A stretch of 11,120 bases of DNA from Deltaproteobacteria bacterium (GCA_025350085.1 JANXYI010000007.1:1-11120), one strand, 5' to 3'; counted from the stretch's first letter, positions 1 through 5,933 are shown. Notes: generated by a model from the sequence alone, not told the origin. Translations and numbers: made by a program.

Positions 1-489
1 CGCGACTCCACGGCCTTCCTTACCGCCTGCGAGACCGCCCGGGACCAGAGCCTCGGCGCCGAGGCCCAGGCCGCGGCTGCCGCGGCAGCGGCCCAGACCC
101 AGGCCGGGCTTGCCGAGAATGCCGCGGACCAGGCCCAGGCCAGCGTGGGTGGGGTCCGCGTGAGCGCTTCCGACACCACCCCGGGCAGCCTTGCGGCCAA
201 GCTCACTGCAGGCGACGGACTGGCCGAGACCCTGCTTTCCCCGGGCGCGGACGAGGTCCTGCGCCTGTCCGTGGCCCTGGCCCAGGACTCCGGCCTGGAG
301 CTGGCCGCAGGCCTGCTGCGGACCCAGGTGGCCCAGGGCGGCGGGCTCTCCCGCACGGCCTTGGGCCTGGCCGCGGACACCGGCGCGGGCTCGTCCCAGC
401 TCCCGACCAACGCGATTGTCAGTCAGACCCAGCGGCCCGCCATGGTGGCCGGCCGCATCCTCAACCACGCACTCCTGGGAGGCATGTAG
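1..489 (+). CDS. Phage tail/fibre-type protein, C-terminal part (partial)
   Basis: The frame is open from base 1, so only the C-terminal ~162 residues are present; the start lies outside the window. The visible part begins with an Ala/Gln-rich stretch, likely helical, followed by a segment around VRVSASDTTPGSLAAKLTAGDG. Similar segments (V-K-V-S-A-x-D-T-T, then K-L-x-x-G-D-G) recur in phage tail fibre and tail-associated proteins. The C-terminus is Gly/Ala/Thr-rich and ends RILNHALLGGM. The next gene starts 3 bases after the stop, so the two are probably co-transcribed. The tail/fibre role is inferred from that segment and from the downstream lysis genes. No catalytic motif is visible. Confidence 0.6.
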   Translation, partial: RDSTAFLTACETARDQSLGAEAQAAAAAAAAQTQAGLAENAADQAQASVGGVRVSASDTTPGSLAAKLTAGDGLAETLLSPGADEVLRLSVALAQDSGLELAAGLLRTQVAQGGGLSRTALGLAADTGAGSSQLPTNAIVSQTQRPAMVAGRILNHALLGGM

Positions 490-492
490 ATC

Positions 493-909
493 ATGGCAGC
501 GAACAAGGAACCCATCTTCATCGGCAGCATCAGCGGTAAGATCACCGAACTGGCCGATACCACCGAGACCGACATCTTTGTGGGCGACTCCGTGGAGTCC
601 ACCCGCGTGGACGTGCTGGCAATCGCCACCGACGACACGGCCGACAAGGACCTGATCCTCCTGTTCCACGACGGCACGGCCAGCAAGAAGGCGGCGCTGG
701 TCAAGATCCCGCTTTCCAGCGGCAACACCAATGCCCTGGCCCCGGTGAACCTGCTGGCCCACGCCCAGCTGGCCGCGCACGTCTGCGCCGACGCCGCGGG
801 CAACAGGTTCATCAACCTGCCCCCGGGCTGGAAGATCCGCGCGCAGGAGGCCGCGGCGCCCACCAGCGGCAAGAAAATGTGGGTCTTTGCCCGCGGCGGA
901 AAATACTAG
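493..909 (+). CDS. Small phage structural-type protein, function unknown
   Basis: This is a 138-residue protein with a GGGAGG ribosome binding site about 12 bases before the ATG and 3 bases after the previous stop. It has no signal peptide or membrane segment. The sequence has alternating hydrophobic and polar residues, suggesting beta structure (TDIFVGDSVESTRVDVLAIA, then LILLFHDG). It ends with MWVFARGGKY. I do not recognise the family. Size, position between two tail-type genes and compact layout suggest a tail-associated or decoration protein, which is inference. The next reading frame begins 2 bases after its stop. Confidence 0.55.
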   Translation: MAANKEPIFIGSISGKITELADTTETDIFVGDSVESTRVDVLAIATDDTADKDLILLFHDGTASKKAALVKIPLSSGNTNALAPVNLLAHAQLAAHVCADAAGNRFINLPPGWKIRAQEAAAPTSGKKMWVFARGGKY

Positions 910-911
910 CC

Positions 912-1952
912 ATGGCCCGGCTCTGTTCGCATGAGGGCGGCGGGGCCTGGCCTGGGGGAGTAGGGGGGATTCCTCCCTCCCCCTTTGGCAAGGCTGGCGC
1001 CATGTTTGGGGATGGGTCTTACTCCGGCAACATCATCCAGGGGGGTAGCGCGCTTCAACCTGACGCTAATGGCATCATCACCATCACCGGGGCAGCAACC
1101 ATTACCCCGGACGCCAACGGGACTGCTTTCGCTATGTGTATGACGCTGGTGTTGGATGGTGCTGGCGCTTCCCTGGCTCCCTCCGTTGCGTGTAAGGGGC
1201 TCCTCGTCCTGGCCTCGGTGAAGATCGAGTTCAAGAACGGGGCTGGTGCATCCATGACGGCAATGGGCGTCGCAGGCCAAGTCCTGGCTGACCCCTCGGT
1301 GTACGACCTCATTCCCACGGCTTTTCAGAAGAAGTTCAACGCACAGAAGCTCAAGTCTTACACCCTCAAGCGGGATGGGGCTGCGGGTACAGCGGTTCCA
1401 TCGGCGCTCAATGTGCCGGGGCTCACAGGCAACGCAGGTGCTTCCTGGCAGTCGGGTTCCGGCGGCTCTGGTGCCGTTGCGAACTCCGGTACTGCTGGCG
1501 CTGGCGCTTTAGGCACATGCTTCTCTGGCGGTTCTGGCGGTGGTGCCAACGTCAACTCCTATGCTGGCTGCACCCCTGGTGTGGACTATGGCGGTGCGGG
1601 TGGCAACTCGACCTATTCCAACTGCCACGGCGGCACAGGCAACCCCGGCGGCTCGGCCCCTGGCGGTGCGGGCAACAACGGCACGGGTGGACTCCTCCTG
1701 CTGCTGGCCCCTGTTGTTCTGATCGGGGCTGGTAGCATCCTCCAGGCAGACGGTGTTTCCTCTGCTGACTCCGCGCACACCGTATCCGGGGCGTCCGGCG
1801 GTGGCATCGTGGGTATCGTCTACAAGGACACCTACACCAACTCCGGCACCGTGCGGGCCAATGGCGGTGCATCGGGCACCTCCGGGTCCGGTGCCAACTT
1901 CAACGGTGGCCCTGGTGGCGCTGGCTCCGTCAACATCGGCCAAGCAGCATAG
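912..1952 (+). CDS. Glycine-rich phage tail tip / adhesin-like protein
   Basis: A 346-residue protein. The N-terminal part contains an MFGDGS segment (residues 31-36) followed by beta-rich sequence, resembling the start of known glycine-rich phage tail proteins. Residues ~155-260 are very rich in Gly, Ser and Asn (runs such as GGSGGGANVN and GGAGGN). Then comes a hydrophobic strand, LLLLLAPVVLIGAG (261-274), and further Gly-rich sequence to the end (GGPGGAG near 332-338). A Gly-rich region followed by L-L-L-x-A-P and G-x-G-x-I-x-A-x-G is seen in tail-tip adhesins and other secreted glycine-rich proteins. The start at 912 follows the previous stop by 2 bases (possible coupling) but lacks a good ribosome binding site; the ATG at 1002, which begins exactly at MFGDGS, is an alternative. 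Codons ending in T are much commoner than in neighbouring genes, suggesting a separate origin. The receptor-binding role is inferred. Confidence 0.62.
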   Translation: MARLCSHEGGGAWPGGVGGIPPSPFGKAGAMFGDGSYSGNIIQGGSALQPDANGIITITGAATITPDANGTAFAMCMTLVLDGAGASLAPSVACKGLLVLASVKIEFKNGAGASMTAMGVAGQVLADPSVYDLIPTAFQKKFNAQKLKSYTLKRDGAAGTAVPSALNVPGLTGNAGASWQSGSGGSGAVANSGTAGAGALGTCFSGGSGGGANVNSYAGCTPGVDYGGAGGNSTYSNCHGGTGNPGGSAPGGAGNNGTGGLLLLLAPVVLIGAGSILQADGVSSADSAHTVSGASGGGIVGIVYKDTYTNSGTVRANGGASGTSGSGANFNGGPGGAGSVNIGQAA

Positions 1953-1961
1953 GAGGCTGAC

Positions 1962-2291
1962 ATGATTCTTTTACATCATCCCGAAGTGGAACTCTCCCGA
2001 AACCTCCTGGCTGCCCTGCCGGAAGGCGTGGCTGTCGTGAACTGGATGGCCCCGGAGCATGACGGCTACCTGGGCGACCCGCAGCCCTCGGCCTTTCCCA
2101 CGGTCATCGTGGAGGTCCCGGCCTATGCCGACGACCGCCCGCTCTTTGGCGAAGGGGGCGAGTTCCTGGGCATGGCCGCGGTTTTGGTGCCCGCGCACCA
2201 GGAGCCCCTGCGCCTGCCAGCCTCCTGGGACGCCGTGGCCTCGTTTGTGGCCTCGGTCGAGAACCGGGCGAGCTTGCGGCCCGCGCCCTAG
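1962..2291 (+). CDS. Hypothetical phage protein downstream of tail tip
   Basis: A 109-residue protein with an AGGAGG ribosome binding site that overlaps the previous stop codon. It has no signal peptide or membrane segment. A central SAFPTVIVEVPAY segment looks like beta strand, and the C-terminal WDAVASFVASVENRA looks helical. Small proteins placed directly after tail fibres are often fibre-assembly or chaperone proteins, and that is a reasonable but unproven reading here. The family is not recognised. Confidence 0.55.
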   Translation: MILLHHPEVELSRNLLAALPEGVAVVNWMAPEHDGYLGDPQPSAFPTVIVEVPAYADDRPLFGEGGEFLGMAAVLVPAHQEPLRLPASWDAVASFVASVENRASLRPAP

Positions 2292-2300
2292 GAGACGGCC

Positions 2301-2684
2301 ATGCATCAGCCCTGTGCCTTCCACGACCAGTTCATGGAGCAGATCCGCGACGCGCTGCTCGGCCTGAAGGACCAGATGCGCCAGGGCATCGAGGCCGTGG
2401 CCGCCCAGTCGCGCGCCAATGGCGAGACCCTTGTGCGCATCGCCGAGTCCCAGGTGGCCCGGCGCGAACTCTGCGCCCGGCAGGAGGAGCGCGTTTCCAC
2501 CCTGGAGCGTGGCGCGGACCAGCACCGCGAGGCCCACACCCGCGAGCGCGAGGAGCATCTGGCCGAGCGCGCGGACCTGTGGAGCGCGGTGAACACCCTG
2601 CGCTTCCATGTCTATGTGGGCCTGGGCGTGGGGCTGGTGCTGCAAATCGTCGGCCCCTTCGTGCTCCGGGCCGTGCTAAAATAG
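2301..2684 (+). CDS. Coiled-coil protein with C-terminal membrane anchor (lysis-cassette, holin/XhlA-like or spanin-like)
   Basis: A 127-residue protein. Residues ~10-98 are rich in Glu, Arg, Gln and Leu and should form a long helix or coiled coil. One hydrophobic segment follows at ~103-124 (VYVGLGVGLVLQIVGPFVL), and the tail is short and basic. This layout, a helical soluble domain then one C-terminal TM, resembles XhlA-type haemolysin/holin accessory proteins found beside phage holins and lysozymes. An inner-membrane spanin is less likely because the anchor is C-terminal. The ribosome binding site AGGAGA overlaps the preceding stop. The gene is followed at once by the holin and lysozyme, which supports a lysis role. 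If the holin frame is truly broken, this protein could matter more for lysis. Confidence 0.55.
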   Translation: MHQPCAFHDQFMEQIRDALLGLKDQMRQGIEAVAAQSRANGETLVRIAESQVARRELCARQEERVSTLERGADQHREAHTREREEHLAERADLWSAVNTLRFHVYVGLGVGLVLQIVGPFVLRAVLK

Positions 2685-2706
2685 CCCTGCCCAAAAGGAG
2701 GAACCC

Positions 2707-3138
2707 ATGCTGCTTGACTTCATCCCGCTCATTGGCGCCGCGGCGCAGAAGCTCCTTGACCTGATCCCGGACCCGAACGCCCGGGCCCGGGCCGCCGAGG
2801 ACTACCAGAGGGAGATCCTGGGCATCGCGGCCAAGGCCTAGGCTGACCAGCGCGAGATCAACAGGGCCGAGGCCGCAAGCCCGTCGCTCTTCGTGGCTGG
2901 CTGGCGGCCGGCCATCGGCTGGGTCTGCGCGCTGGCCCTGGCCTTCCAGTACCTGGCCCGGCCGCTCTGGGTCTGGGCCTCGGGCGTCTGGTGGCCCGCA
3001 GTCGCGCCGCCACCGGCGCTGGACGACATGCTCTGGCAGCTCATGTTCGGCATGCTCGGCATGGGCTCCCTGCGGACCATTGAGAAGATAGGGGGCGAAA
3101 AAATGGGGGCTGAAAAAAACAAGGGGGCGGGCCGATGA
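2707..3138 (+). pseudogene. Three-TM holin (GTA_holin_3TM-like) interrupted by an amber codon
   Basis: Read from the ATG at 2707 (AGGAGG site 7 bases upstream), the frame encodes 44 residues, meets TAG at 2839-2841 (codon 45), and stays open to TGA at 3136-3138; the read-through product would be 143 residues. The region after the stop has EINRAEAASPSLFVAGWRPAIGW, the hallmark of the three-TM holin family of phages and gene transfer agents, followed by two hydrophobic stretches and LGMGSLRTIEK at the end. In the family the corresponding position is commonly Gln or another polar residue, so a CAG-to-TAG transition is the simplest cause. Such holins form inner-membrane holes that release the endolysin. 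A GTG at 2893 could restart a shorter product containing the membrane part, but it has only a weak ribosome binding site. A sequencing error or suppressor tRNA are alternatives. The lysozyme overlaps the end by 4 bases. Confidence 0.75.
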
Positions 3139-3545
3139 ACACGCACCGCCTGGCGCAGCAGCTCATCCTTGACGAGGGCCTGCGCCTCAAACCCTACCGC
3201 TGCACCGCGGGCCGACTGACCATCGGCGTGGGCCGCAACCTGGACGACCGGGGCCTGACCGAGGCCGAGGCCCTTGTCCTTTTGGACAACGACATCAAGG
3301 CCTTCTGGGGCCAGTTGGTCACGGCCCTGCCGTGGGTCGTGCAGGCGCCGGAAGCGGTGCAGGAGGTTCTCGTGAACATGTGCTTCAACCTGGGCCTGGC
3401 CGGGCTGTTGCAGTTCCAGCAGGCCCTGGCGTATCTCCAGGCCGGGCTCTGCATGGATGCGGCCGCAGAGATGCTGCGCTCCAGATGGGCGGGGCAGGTG
3501 GGCGCCCGGGCCGAAAGGCTGGCGGCGAGGCTGAGGGAGCTCTAA
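3135..3545 (+). CDS. Phage endolysin, T4-type lysozyme (GH24 muramidase)
   Basis: A 136-residue enzyme that cleaves the MurNAc-GlcNAc bond of peptidoglycan. The active-site region DEGLRLKPYRCTAGRLTIGVG (residues 13-33) aligns with T4 lysozyme: catalytic Glu11 corresponds to Glu14, Thr26 to Thr29, and T4 Asp20 is replaced by Cys23. The C-terminal part has FNLGLAGLLQF and SRWAGQVGARAERL, matching the T4 segments containing FNMGETG and SRWYNQTPNRAKR. There is no signal or signal-anchor sequence, so access to the wall should depend on a holin. It starts inside the holin reading frame (ATGA overlap), which is typical of translational coupling. Length is close to that of other short GH24 endolysins. 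It is the last gene of the + strand phage block. Confidence 0.92.
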   Translation: MNTHRLAQQLILDEGLRLKPYRCTAGRLTIGVGRNLDDRGLTEAEALVLLDNDIKAFWGQLVTALPWVVQAPEAVQEVLVNMCFNLGLAGLLQFQQALAYLQAGLCMDAAAEMLRSRWAGQVGARAERLAARLREL

Positions 3546-3572
3546 CCAACGCGGTCCTTCTCCGGACGCCAG

Positions 3573-3606
3573 ACGGCCCGGCCAGGCGAACACCTGACCG
3601 GGCCGT
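3573..3606. terminator. Hairpin between convergent genes, possible bidirectional terminator
   Basis: ACGGCCCGG (3573-3581) pairs with CCGGGCCGT (3598-3606), and CAGG (3583-3586) with CCTG (3593-3596), with one C/A mismatch and a 6-base loop. It lies between the lysozyme stop and the stop of the convergent scaffold-like gene, where a shared terminator is expected. There is no clear T-run on either side, so intrinsic termination may be weak. Confidence 0.5.
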
Positions 3607-3630
3607 TGCCGTTTAGGTAGGGGCAGGGGC

Positions 3631-4503
3631 CTAGGAGGCGCGCAGGGCCGGGGTCTGCTCGCCGGGGTACAGGGTCTCGAAGCCCTGCTGCACCTGGCGC
3701 ACGAAGTCCGGATCGCGGCGCGAGGGGTCGAAGTAGCGCGGGTCGCGCATCATCTCGCGCAGGCGCTGCGGGGTCAGGCTGGCCGCGGCCCCGGCGCCGC
3801 GCCCGCGCAGGGCGGACTCGTTCACCAGCGGGGCCAGGCGCGCGAAGGCCTGGACCACGCAGGCGTTGTCCGCAGCGCCGGTGTCTTCCAGGGCCTGCAG
3901 CAGGGCCTGGCCGCCCAGGGACCGCACGGCCGCCCGCGCGGCCTCCAGCACCCCCTGGGCCTCGTCGCCGTGGGCCTGGCGCAGGCCGGACAGCTCGCGT
4001 TCGCGGGACTTGCGGCGCTCGGCGCGGACCTTTTCGGTATAGCTGCGCAGGCCTTCAACATTCAGCGGCAGGAACCAGGCGTACAGGCCGCCAGCCTGGG
4101 TCTCGGACAGGCCCAGCTCGTGGGCCTTGGCCAGGAACTGGGCGCGCAGGGTCTCGTCCACGCGGAAGTCCTCGGGCAGCACGATCTCGGGCAGGCAATA
4201 GTCCTCAGGCGAGGCCGGGCGGCCGTCCTGGGGCAAGGCCTGGCCTTGGGACAGCAGGGAGCCCTCGGGCTCGGTCTTGCGGCCCAGCAGGCGCTGGGCA
4301 TGCACCAGGGCCTTCAGGGCCTCGCCGGACGAGGCATACTTGGCCAGGGCCGGGTGCTGGCGCAGGGGGATCTGGGTCTCGTTGCCGGACTCGTCGCGGC
4401 CGGGCGCAGTGATCTCCGCAGGCAGCTCCGAGCGCCAGTCAACGCCCGGGGCCTGGCTTTGGGCGGGGCTGCGTTTCTGGGCTGGGGTGGGGGCATCGGT
4501 CAT
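3631..4503 (-). CDS. Phage scaffold / capsid-assembly-like protein
   Basis: A 290-residue soluble protein read from the ATG at 4503, chosen because AAGGAGA lies 6 bases upstream; the frame continues to 4614 but that extension would cross the promoter. The N-terminal ~45 residues are polar and Pro-rich. Then come HPALAKYASSGEALKALVHAQRLLGRK (50-76), PEDYCLPEIVLPEDF (99-113), a helical region with FLAKAHELGLSETQA (123-137) and a charged helix ~157-195. The C-terminus has RDPRYFDPSRRDPDFVRQV (253-271) and ends near LYPGE. This order is typical of podovirus scaffold/capsid-assembly proteins, which guide head assembly and then leave the procapsid. It is oriented opposite to the tail/lysis genes, and no capsid gene follows. 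It has its own promoter module. The assignment is from pattern recognition; capsid-assembly role is likely but not proven. Confidence 0.65.
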   Translation of the reverse strand: MTDAPTPAQKRSPAQSQAPGVDWRSELPAEITAPGRDESGNETQIPLRQHPALAKYASSGEALKALVHAQRLLGRKTEPEGSLLSQGQALPQDGRPASPEDYCLPEIVLPEDFRVDETLRAQFLAKAHELGLSETQAGGLYAWFLPLNVEGLRSYTEKVRAERRKSRERELSGLRQAHGDEAQGVLEAARAAVRSLGGQALLQALEDTGAADNACVVQAFARLAPLVNESALRGRGAGAAASLTPQRLREMMRDPRYFDPSRRDPDFVRQVQQGFETLYPGEQTPALRAS

Positions 4504-4584
4504 GATGGTCTCCTTGGTTGCAGGTGGGCTAGGGCGGTTTCTGGCCCGGACGCGGCCCTGTGCCGGGCCGGGCGCTCGGCCCTT

Positions 4585-4614
4585 AGTATACCCCCATGTT
4601 TTGCCAAAGGACAA
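4585..4614 (-). promoter_or_regulatory. Promoter of the scaffold-like gene (TTGTCC-N18-TATACT)
   Basis: On the - strand, TATACT (4590-4585) lies 18 bases after TTGTCC (4614-4609), giving a sigma-70-type promoter about 85 bases before the start codon. The -35 hexamer is part of the promoter-proximal copy of the repeated element. The same spacing and near-identical hexamers occur before the Bbp19-like gene. Confidence 0.6.
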
Positions 4615-4662
4615 AAATACCCCATCTTTGGCCGGTAAAAGGACAAAAATACCCTCTTGACA
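4609..4662 (-). repeat. Promoter-linked repeat module, copy A
   Basis: Contains GGACAAAAATACCC at 4609-4622 and again at 4641-4654 (given on the + strand), exactly 32 bp start to start, about three helical turns, followed by TTGACA at 4657-4662. By eye, 46 of 54 positions match copy B at 5958-6011 with no gaps. The proximal repeat includes the -35 hexamer of the scaffold-gene promoter. The arrangement suits a regulator binding two sites on one face of the helix; the protein is unknown. Confidence 0.75.
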
Positions 4663-4668
4663 GGGTTT

Positions 4669-5031
4669 CTAGTCCAGCCGCAGTTCCGCGGCCTGGAGCA
4701 CCTGCTGGCCCGTGAAGCCGAAGAGACGCGTGAACTTGGGCCAGCGCGGGTCGGCCTGCCCGCCGGGCTCCACGCGCAGGCCCACGATGCGCGTCTTGCC
4801 CAGCCTGCGCGCCATGTCCTTGAGCTCCTCCACATCGGCGCGCAGGGCGCGCACCGTGGCCGGGCCGAAGCGCAGCACCTCCAGGTGCAACTCCAGCGCG
4901 TCCTCGTGCTCGGCCAAGGCCGCCGCAGCGTACTCCCCGTCCTTGCCGGACAGGGAGTAGAAACGGAAACGCCAGCTCTCGTGCAGGGTTGCAAGGGCGG
5001 GGTGCGGCTGTGCGAGGGCAATGATGGCCAT
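4669..5031 (-). CDS. Hypothetical phage-type protein
   Basis: A 120-residue protein. The ATG at 5031 is preferred because AGGAGA lies 6 bases before it; the ATG at 5037 touches that site, and the frame open to 5274 has no support. Sequence features are a likely helix ALAEHEDALELHLEVLRFG, then VEELKDMARRLGKTRIVGLRVE, and a C-terminal WPKFTRLFGFTGQQVLQAAEL. The strand-helix pattern and late WPKFTRLFGF motif faintly resemble small GNAT-like phage proteins, but no acetyl-CoA loop can be identified. There is no membrane segment. It lies upstream of the scaffold-like gene on the same strand and stops just before promoter module A, so the two need not share a transcript. Function unknown. Confidence 0.6.
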   Translation of the reverse strand: MAIIALAQPHPALATLHESWRFRFYSLSGKDGEYAAAALAEHEDALELHLEVLRFGPATVRALRADVEELKDMARRLGKTRIVGLRVEPGGQADPRWPKFTRLFGFTGQQVLQAAELRLD

Positions 5032-5125
5032 GATCATTCTCCTGTTCCGGACGGGCTGGCTGGCCCGCCGCTTGAAGCAAAGGTCCGGGCCGTTCCCTGA
5101 CCTGCAAAAAAGGCGGATTTTTCTG

Positions 5126-5152
5126 TTGCCAATCAGGTGCAACGGGTATAAT
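5126..5152 (+). promoter_or_regulatory. Promoter of the lipoprotein gene
   Basis: TATAAT at 5147-5152 is a perfect -10 box; TTGCCA at 5126-5131 is a fair -35 at 15-base spacing, shorter than ideal. An A/T-rich tract (5106-5124) lies just upstream and could act as an UP element. Transcription would begin near 5159, about 197 bases before the lipoprotein start codon. Confidence 0.55.
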
Positions 5153-5158
5153 GACTGG

Positions 5159-5355
5159 CGCGTGAGGGTACGGACCCCCGCATGGGCACGGAGCAGCCGC
5201 GCACATGCGTCAGGGCCGAGCCTCCTCTCCGGCTCCCCCAGGCCGACTGCCAAAAGGCAAACGACCGAGGGCATGGGTCCCGGGTGGGACTTTCGCCGGA
5301 GGTGCAGGAATTTCGTGTCCGTGTTTCATCACCACCAATAGAGAGGAAGGTTCCC
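5159..5355 (+). promoter_or_regulatory. Long leader of the lipoprotein mRNA, possibly structured
   Basis: No convincing gene lies between the phage-type gene at 5031 and the lipoprotein start. The stretch contains possible local hairpins, including GCCGAG/CTCCGGC (5215-5234), TGCC-AAAA-GGCA (5248-5259) and GGACCC (5171-5176) with GGGTCC (5275-5280). It ends with GAGAGGAAGG, the ribosome binding site, 5 bases before the ATG. I could not match it to a known riboswitch, 6S RNA, SRP RNA, tmRNA or tRNA. It may be a regulated leader or include a processed small RNA. Confidence 0.3.
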
Positions 5356-5595
5356 ATGAAAAAGCTGTTCGCCGTGATGATCGTTGCTGCCCTGGCCCTT
5401 GGCGTTTCCGCCTGCGGTGAGAAGAAGGCCGAAGAGAAGAAGGCTGAGCCCGCTGCTGCCGCCCCGGCTCCCGCCGCCCCCGCCGCCCCCGCCGAGGCCA
5501 AGCCCGCTGACGCCGCCAAGCCCGCTGACGCTGCCAAGCCCGCTGACGCCGCCAAGCCCGCTGACGCCGCCAAGCCCGCTGACGTCAAGAAGTAA
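5356..5595 (+). CDS. Small Ala/Pro/Lys-rich lipoprotein with hexapeptide repeats
   Basis: A 79-residue protein. Residues 1-20 form a lipoprotein signal, a basic start (MKK), hydrophobic core and lipobox VSAC with Cys20 as the acylation site, so the product should be exported and anchored by lipid. The mature part starts CGEKKAEEKKAEP, continues with an Ala/Pro-rich spacer, and ends with five AKPADA-type hexapeptides (18-bp DNA units at 5497-5586) and KK. It has no globular domain; it is probably extended, perhaps a spacer or wall-associated protein. The ATG at 5356 is chosen for the signal peptide and ribosome binding site GGAAGG; the frame is open further upstream, but that would remove the signal. 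It has its own promoter and terminator and sits opposite to the flanking phage-type genes, consistent with a moron or an old host gene. The exact role is unknown. Confidence 0.85.
   Translation: MKKLFAVMIVAALALGVSACGEKKAEEKKAEPAAAAPAPAAPAAPAEAKPADAAKPADAAKPADAAKPADAAKPADVKK
5497..5586 (+). repeat. Five tandem 18-bp repeats in the lipoprotein gene
   Basis: Units of GCCAAGCCCGCTGACGCC are repeated five times in frame, with single-base changes (GCT ending unit 2, GTC ending unit 5). Each encodes AKPADA (the last AKPADV). Near-identity at DNA level suggests recent expansion by slippage. Confidence 0.9.
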
Positions 5596-5616
5596 GACTC
5601 GGACCCTAGTCCATCC

Positions 5617-5647
5617 AGAGGGGGGCCATTGGCCCCCCTCTTTTTTT
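5617..5647 (+). terminator. Intrinsic terminator of the lipoprotein gene
   Basis: An 11-bp stem, AGAGGGGGGCC (5617-5627) with GGCCCCCCTCT (5631-5641), closes a 3-base ATT loop and runs into seven T (5641-5647). It lies 22 bases after the stop codon. The T-run is on the + strand side only. Confidence 0.93.
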
Positions 5648-5679
5648 GTCCTGCCCCCGGCGCTGCGGCCCTTCGGGTC

Positions 5680-5910
5680 TCAGTCCGCGTCCGGCCCGGC
5701 CGGGCGTCTGGGTTCGGGCCCTTCGATCATCCGGCTGACATGAAGGGCCAGGCTCCGGCGGCCCTCGTTGAAGGCCGCACGCTGCGGGTCCGGGCTGAAG
5801 CTCGTCTCGCCGAGGAAGCCCTGGCGGGCTATGTCCGCCAGGACCAGCCGCCCGGCCTCGCCTTCGAAGGCCCGGGCATAGGCCAGATGCAGATCCAGTT
5901 GTTCGCGCAT
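5680..5910 (-). CDS. Bbp19-like small phage protein
   Basis: A 76-residue protein read from the ATG at 5910 with AAAGGAGGG upstream; the frame continues to 6045 but that extension crosses the promoter. The sequence has YARAFEGEAGRLVLADIAR (11-29), then TSFSPDPQRAAFNEGRRSL (36-54) and a short helix LHVSRM. This order of a G-x-x-V/L-L-A-D helix, a T-S-F-x-P-D-P segment and an A-F-x-E-G-R-R helix matches the Bbp19-like domain named after a Bordetella podophage gene and common among podovirus structural regions. Its function is not established. It has promoter module B 24-101 bases upstream of the ATG and converges on the lipoprotein terminator. The Pro/Arg-rich C-terminus looks disordered. Confidence 0.75.
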   Translation of the reverse strand: MREQLDLHLAYARAFEGEAGRLVLADIARQGFLGETSFSPDPQRAAFNEGRRSLALHVSRMIEGPEPRRPAGPDAD

Positions 5911-5933
5911 GGGGGGTACCCTCCTTTGCCCGC

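Noticed and set aside
4504..4614. N-terminal extension of the scaffold-like gene to 4614
   Set aside because: It would be translated through its own promoter; the ATG at 4503 has a strong ribosome binding site.
4609..4662. Regularly spaced repeats as a CRISPR array
   Set aside because: Only two short repeats per locus, the spacer is conserved between the two loci, and the repeats coincide with promoters.
4657..4662. TTGACA on the + strand (also 6006-6011) as -35 of rightward promoters
   Set aside because: No -10 box lies at a suitable distance, and at 4657 it would point into the 3' end of a - strand gene; it is better read as part of the duplicated module.
5246..5305. GGCAAAC followed by GGGAC and GCC, recalling a cyclic-di-GMP-I riboswitch
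   Set aside because: The GAAA tetraloop, the GACGCAAAGCC core and the receptor hairpin are absent; only short matches remain.
5281..5337. tRNA-like 3' end (ATCACCACCA) before the lipoprotein
   Set aside because: No T-arm GGTTCRA sequence, no acceptor pairing partner and no anticodon arm could be placed.
5182..5355. N-terminal extension of the lipoprotein to 5182
   Set aside because: It would bury the signal peptide and lipobox; the ATG at 5356 has its own ribosome binding site.
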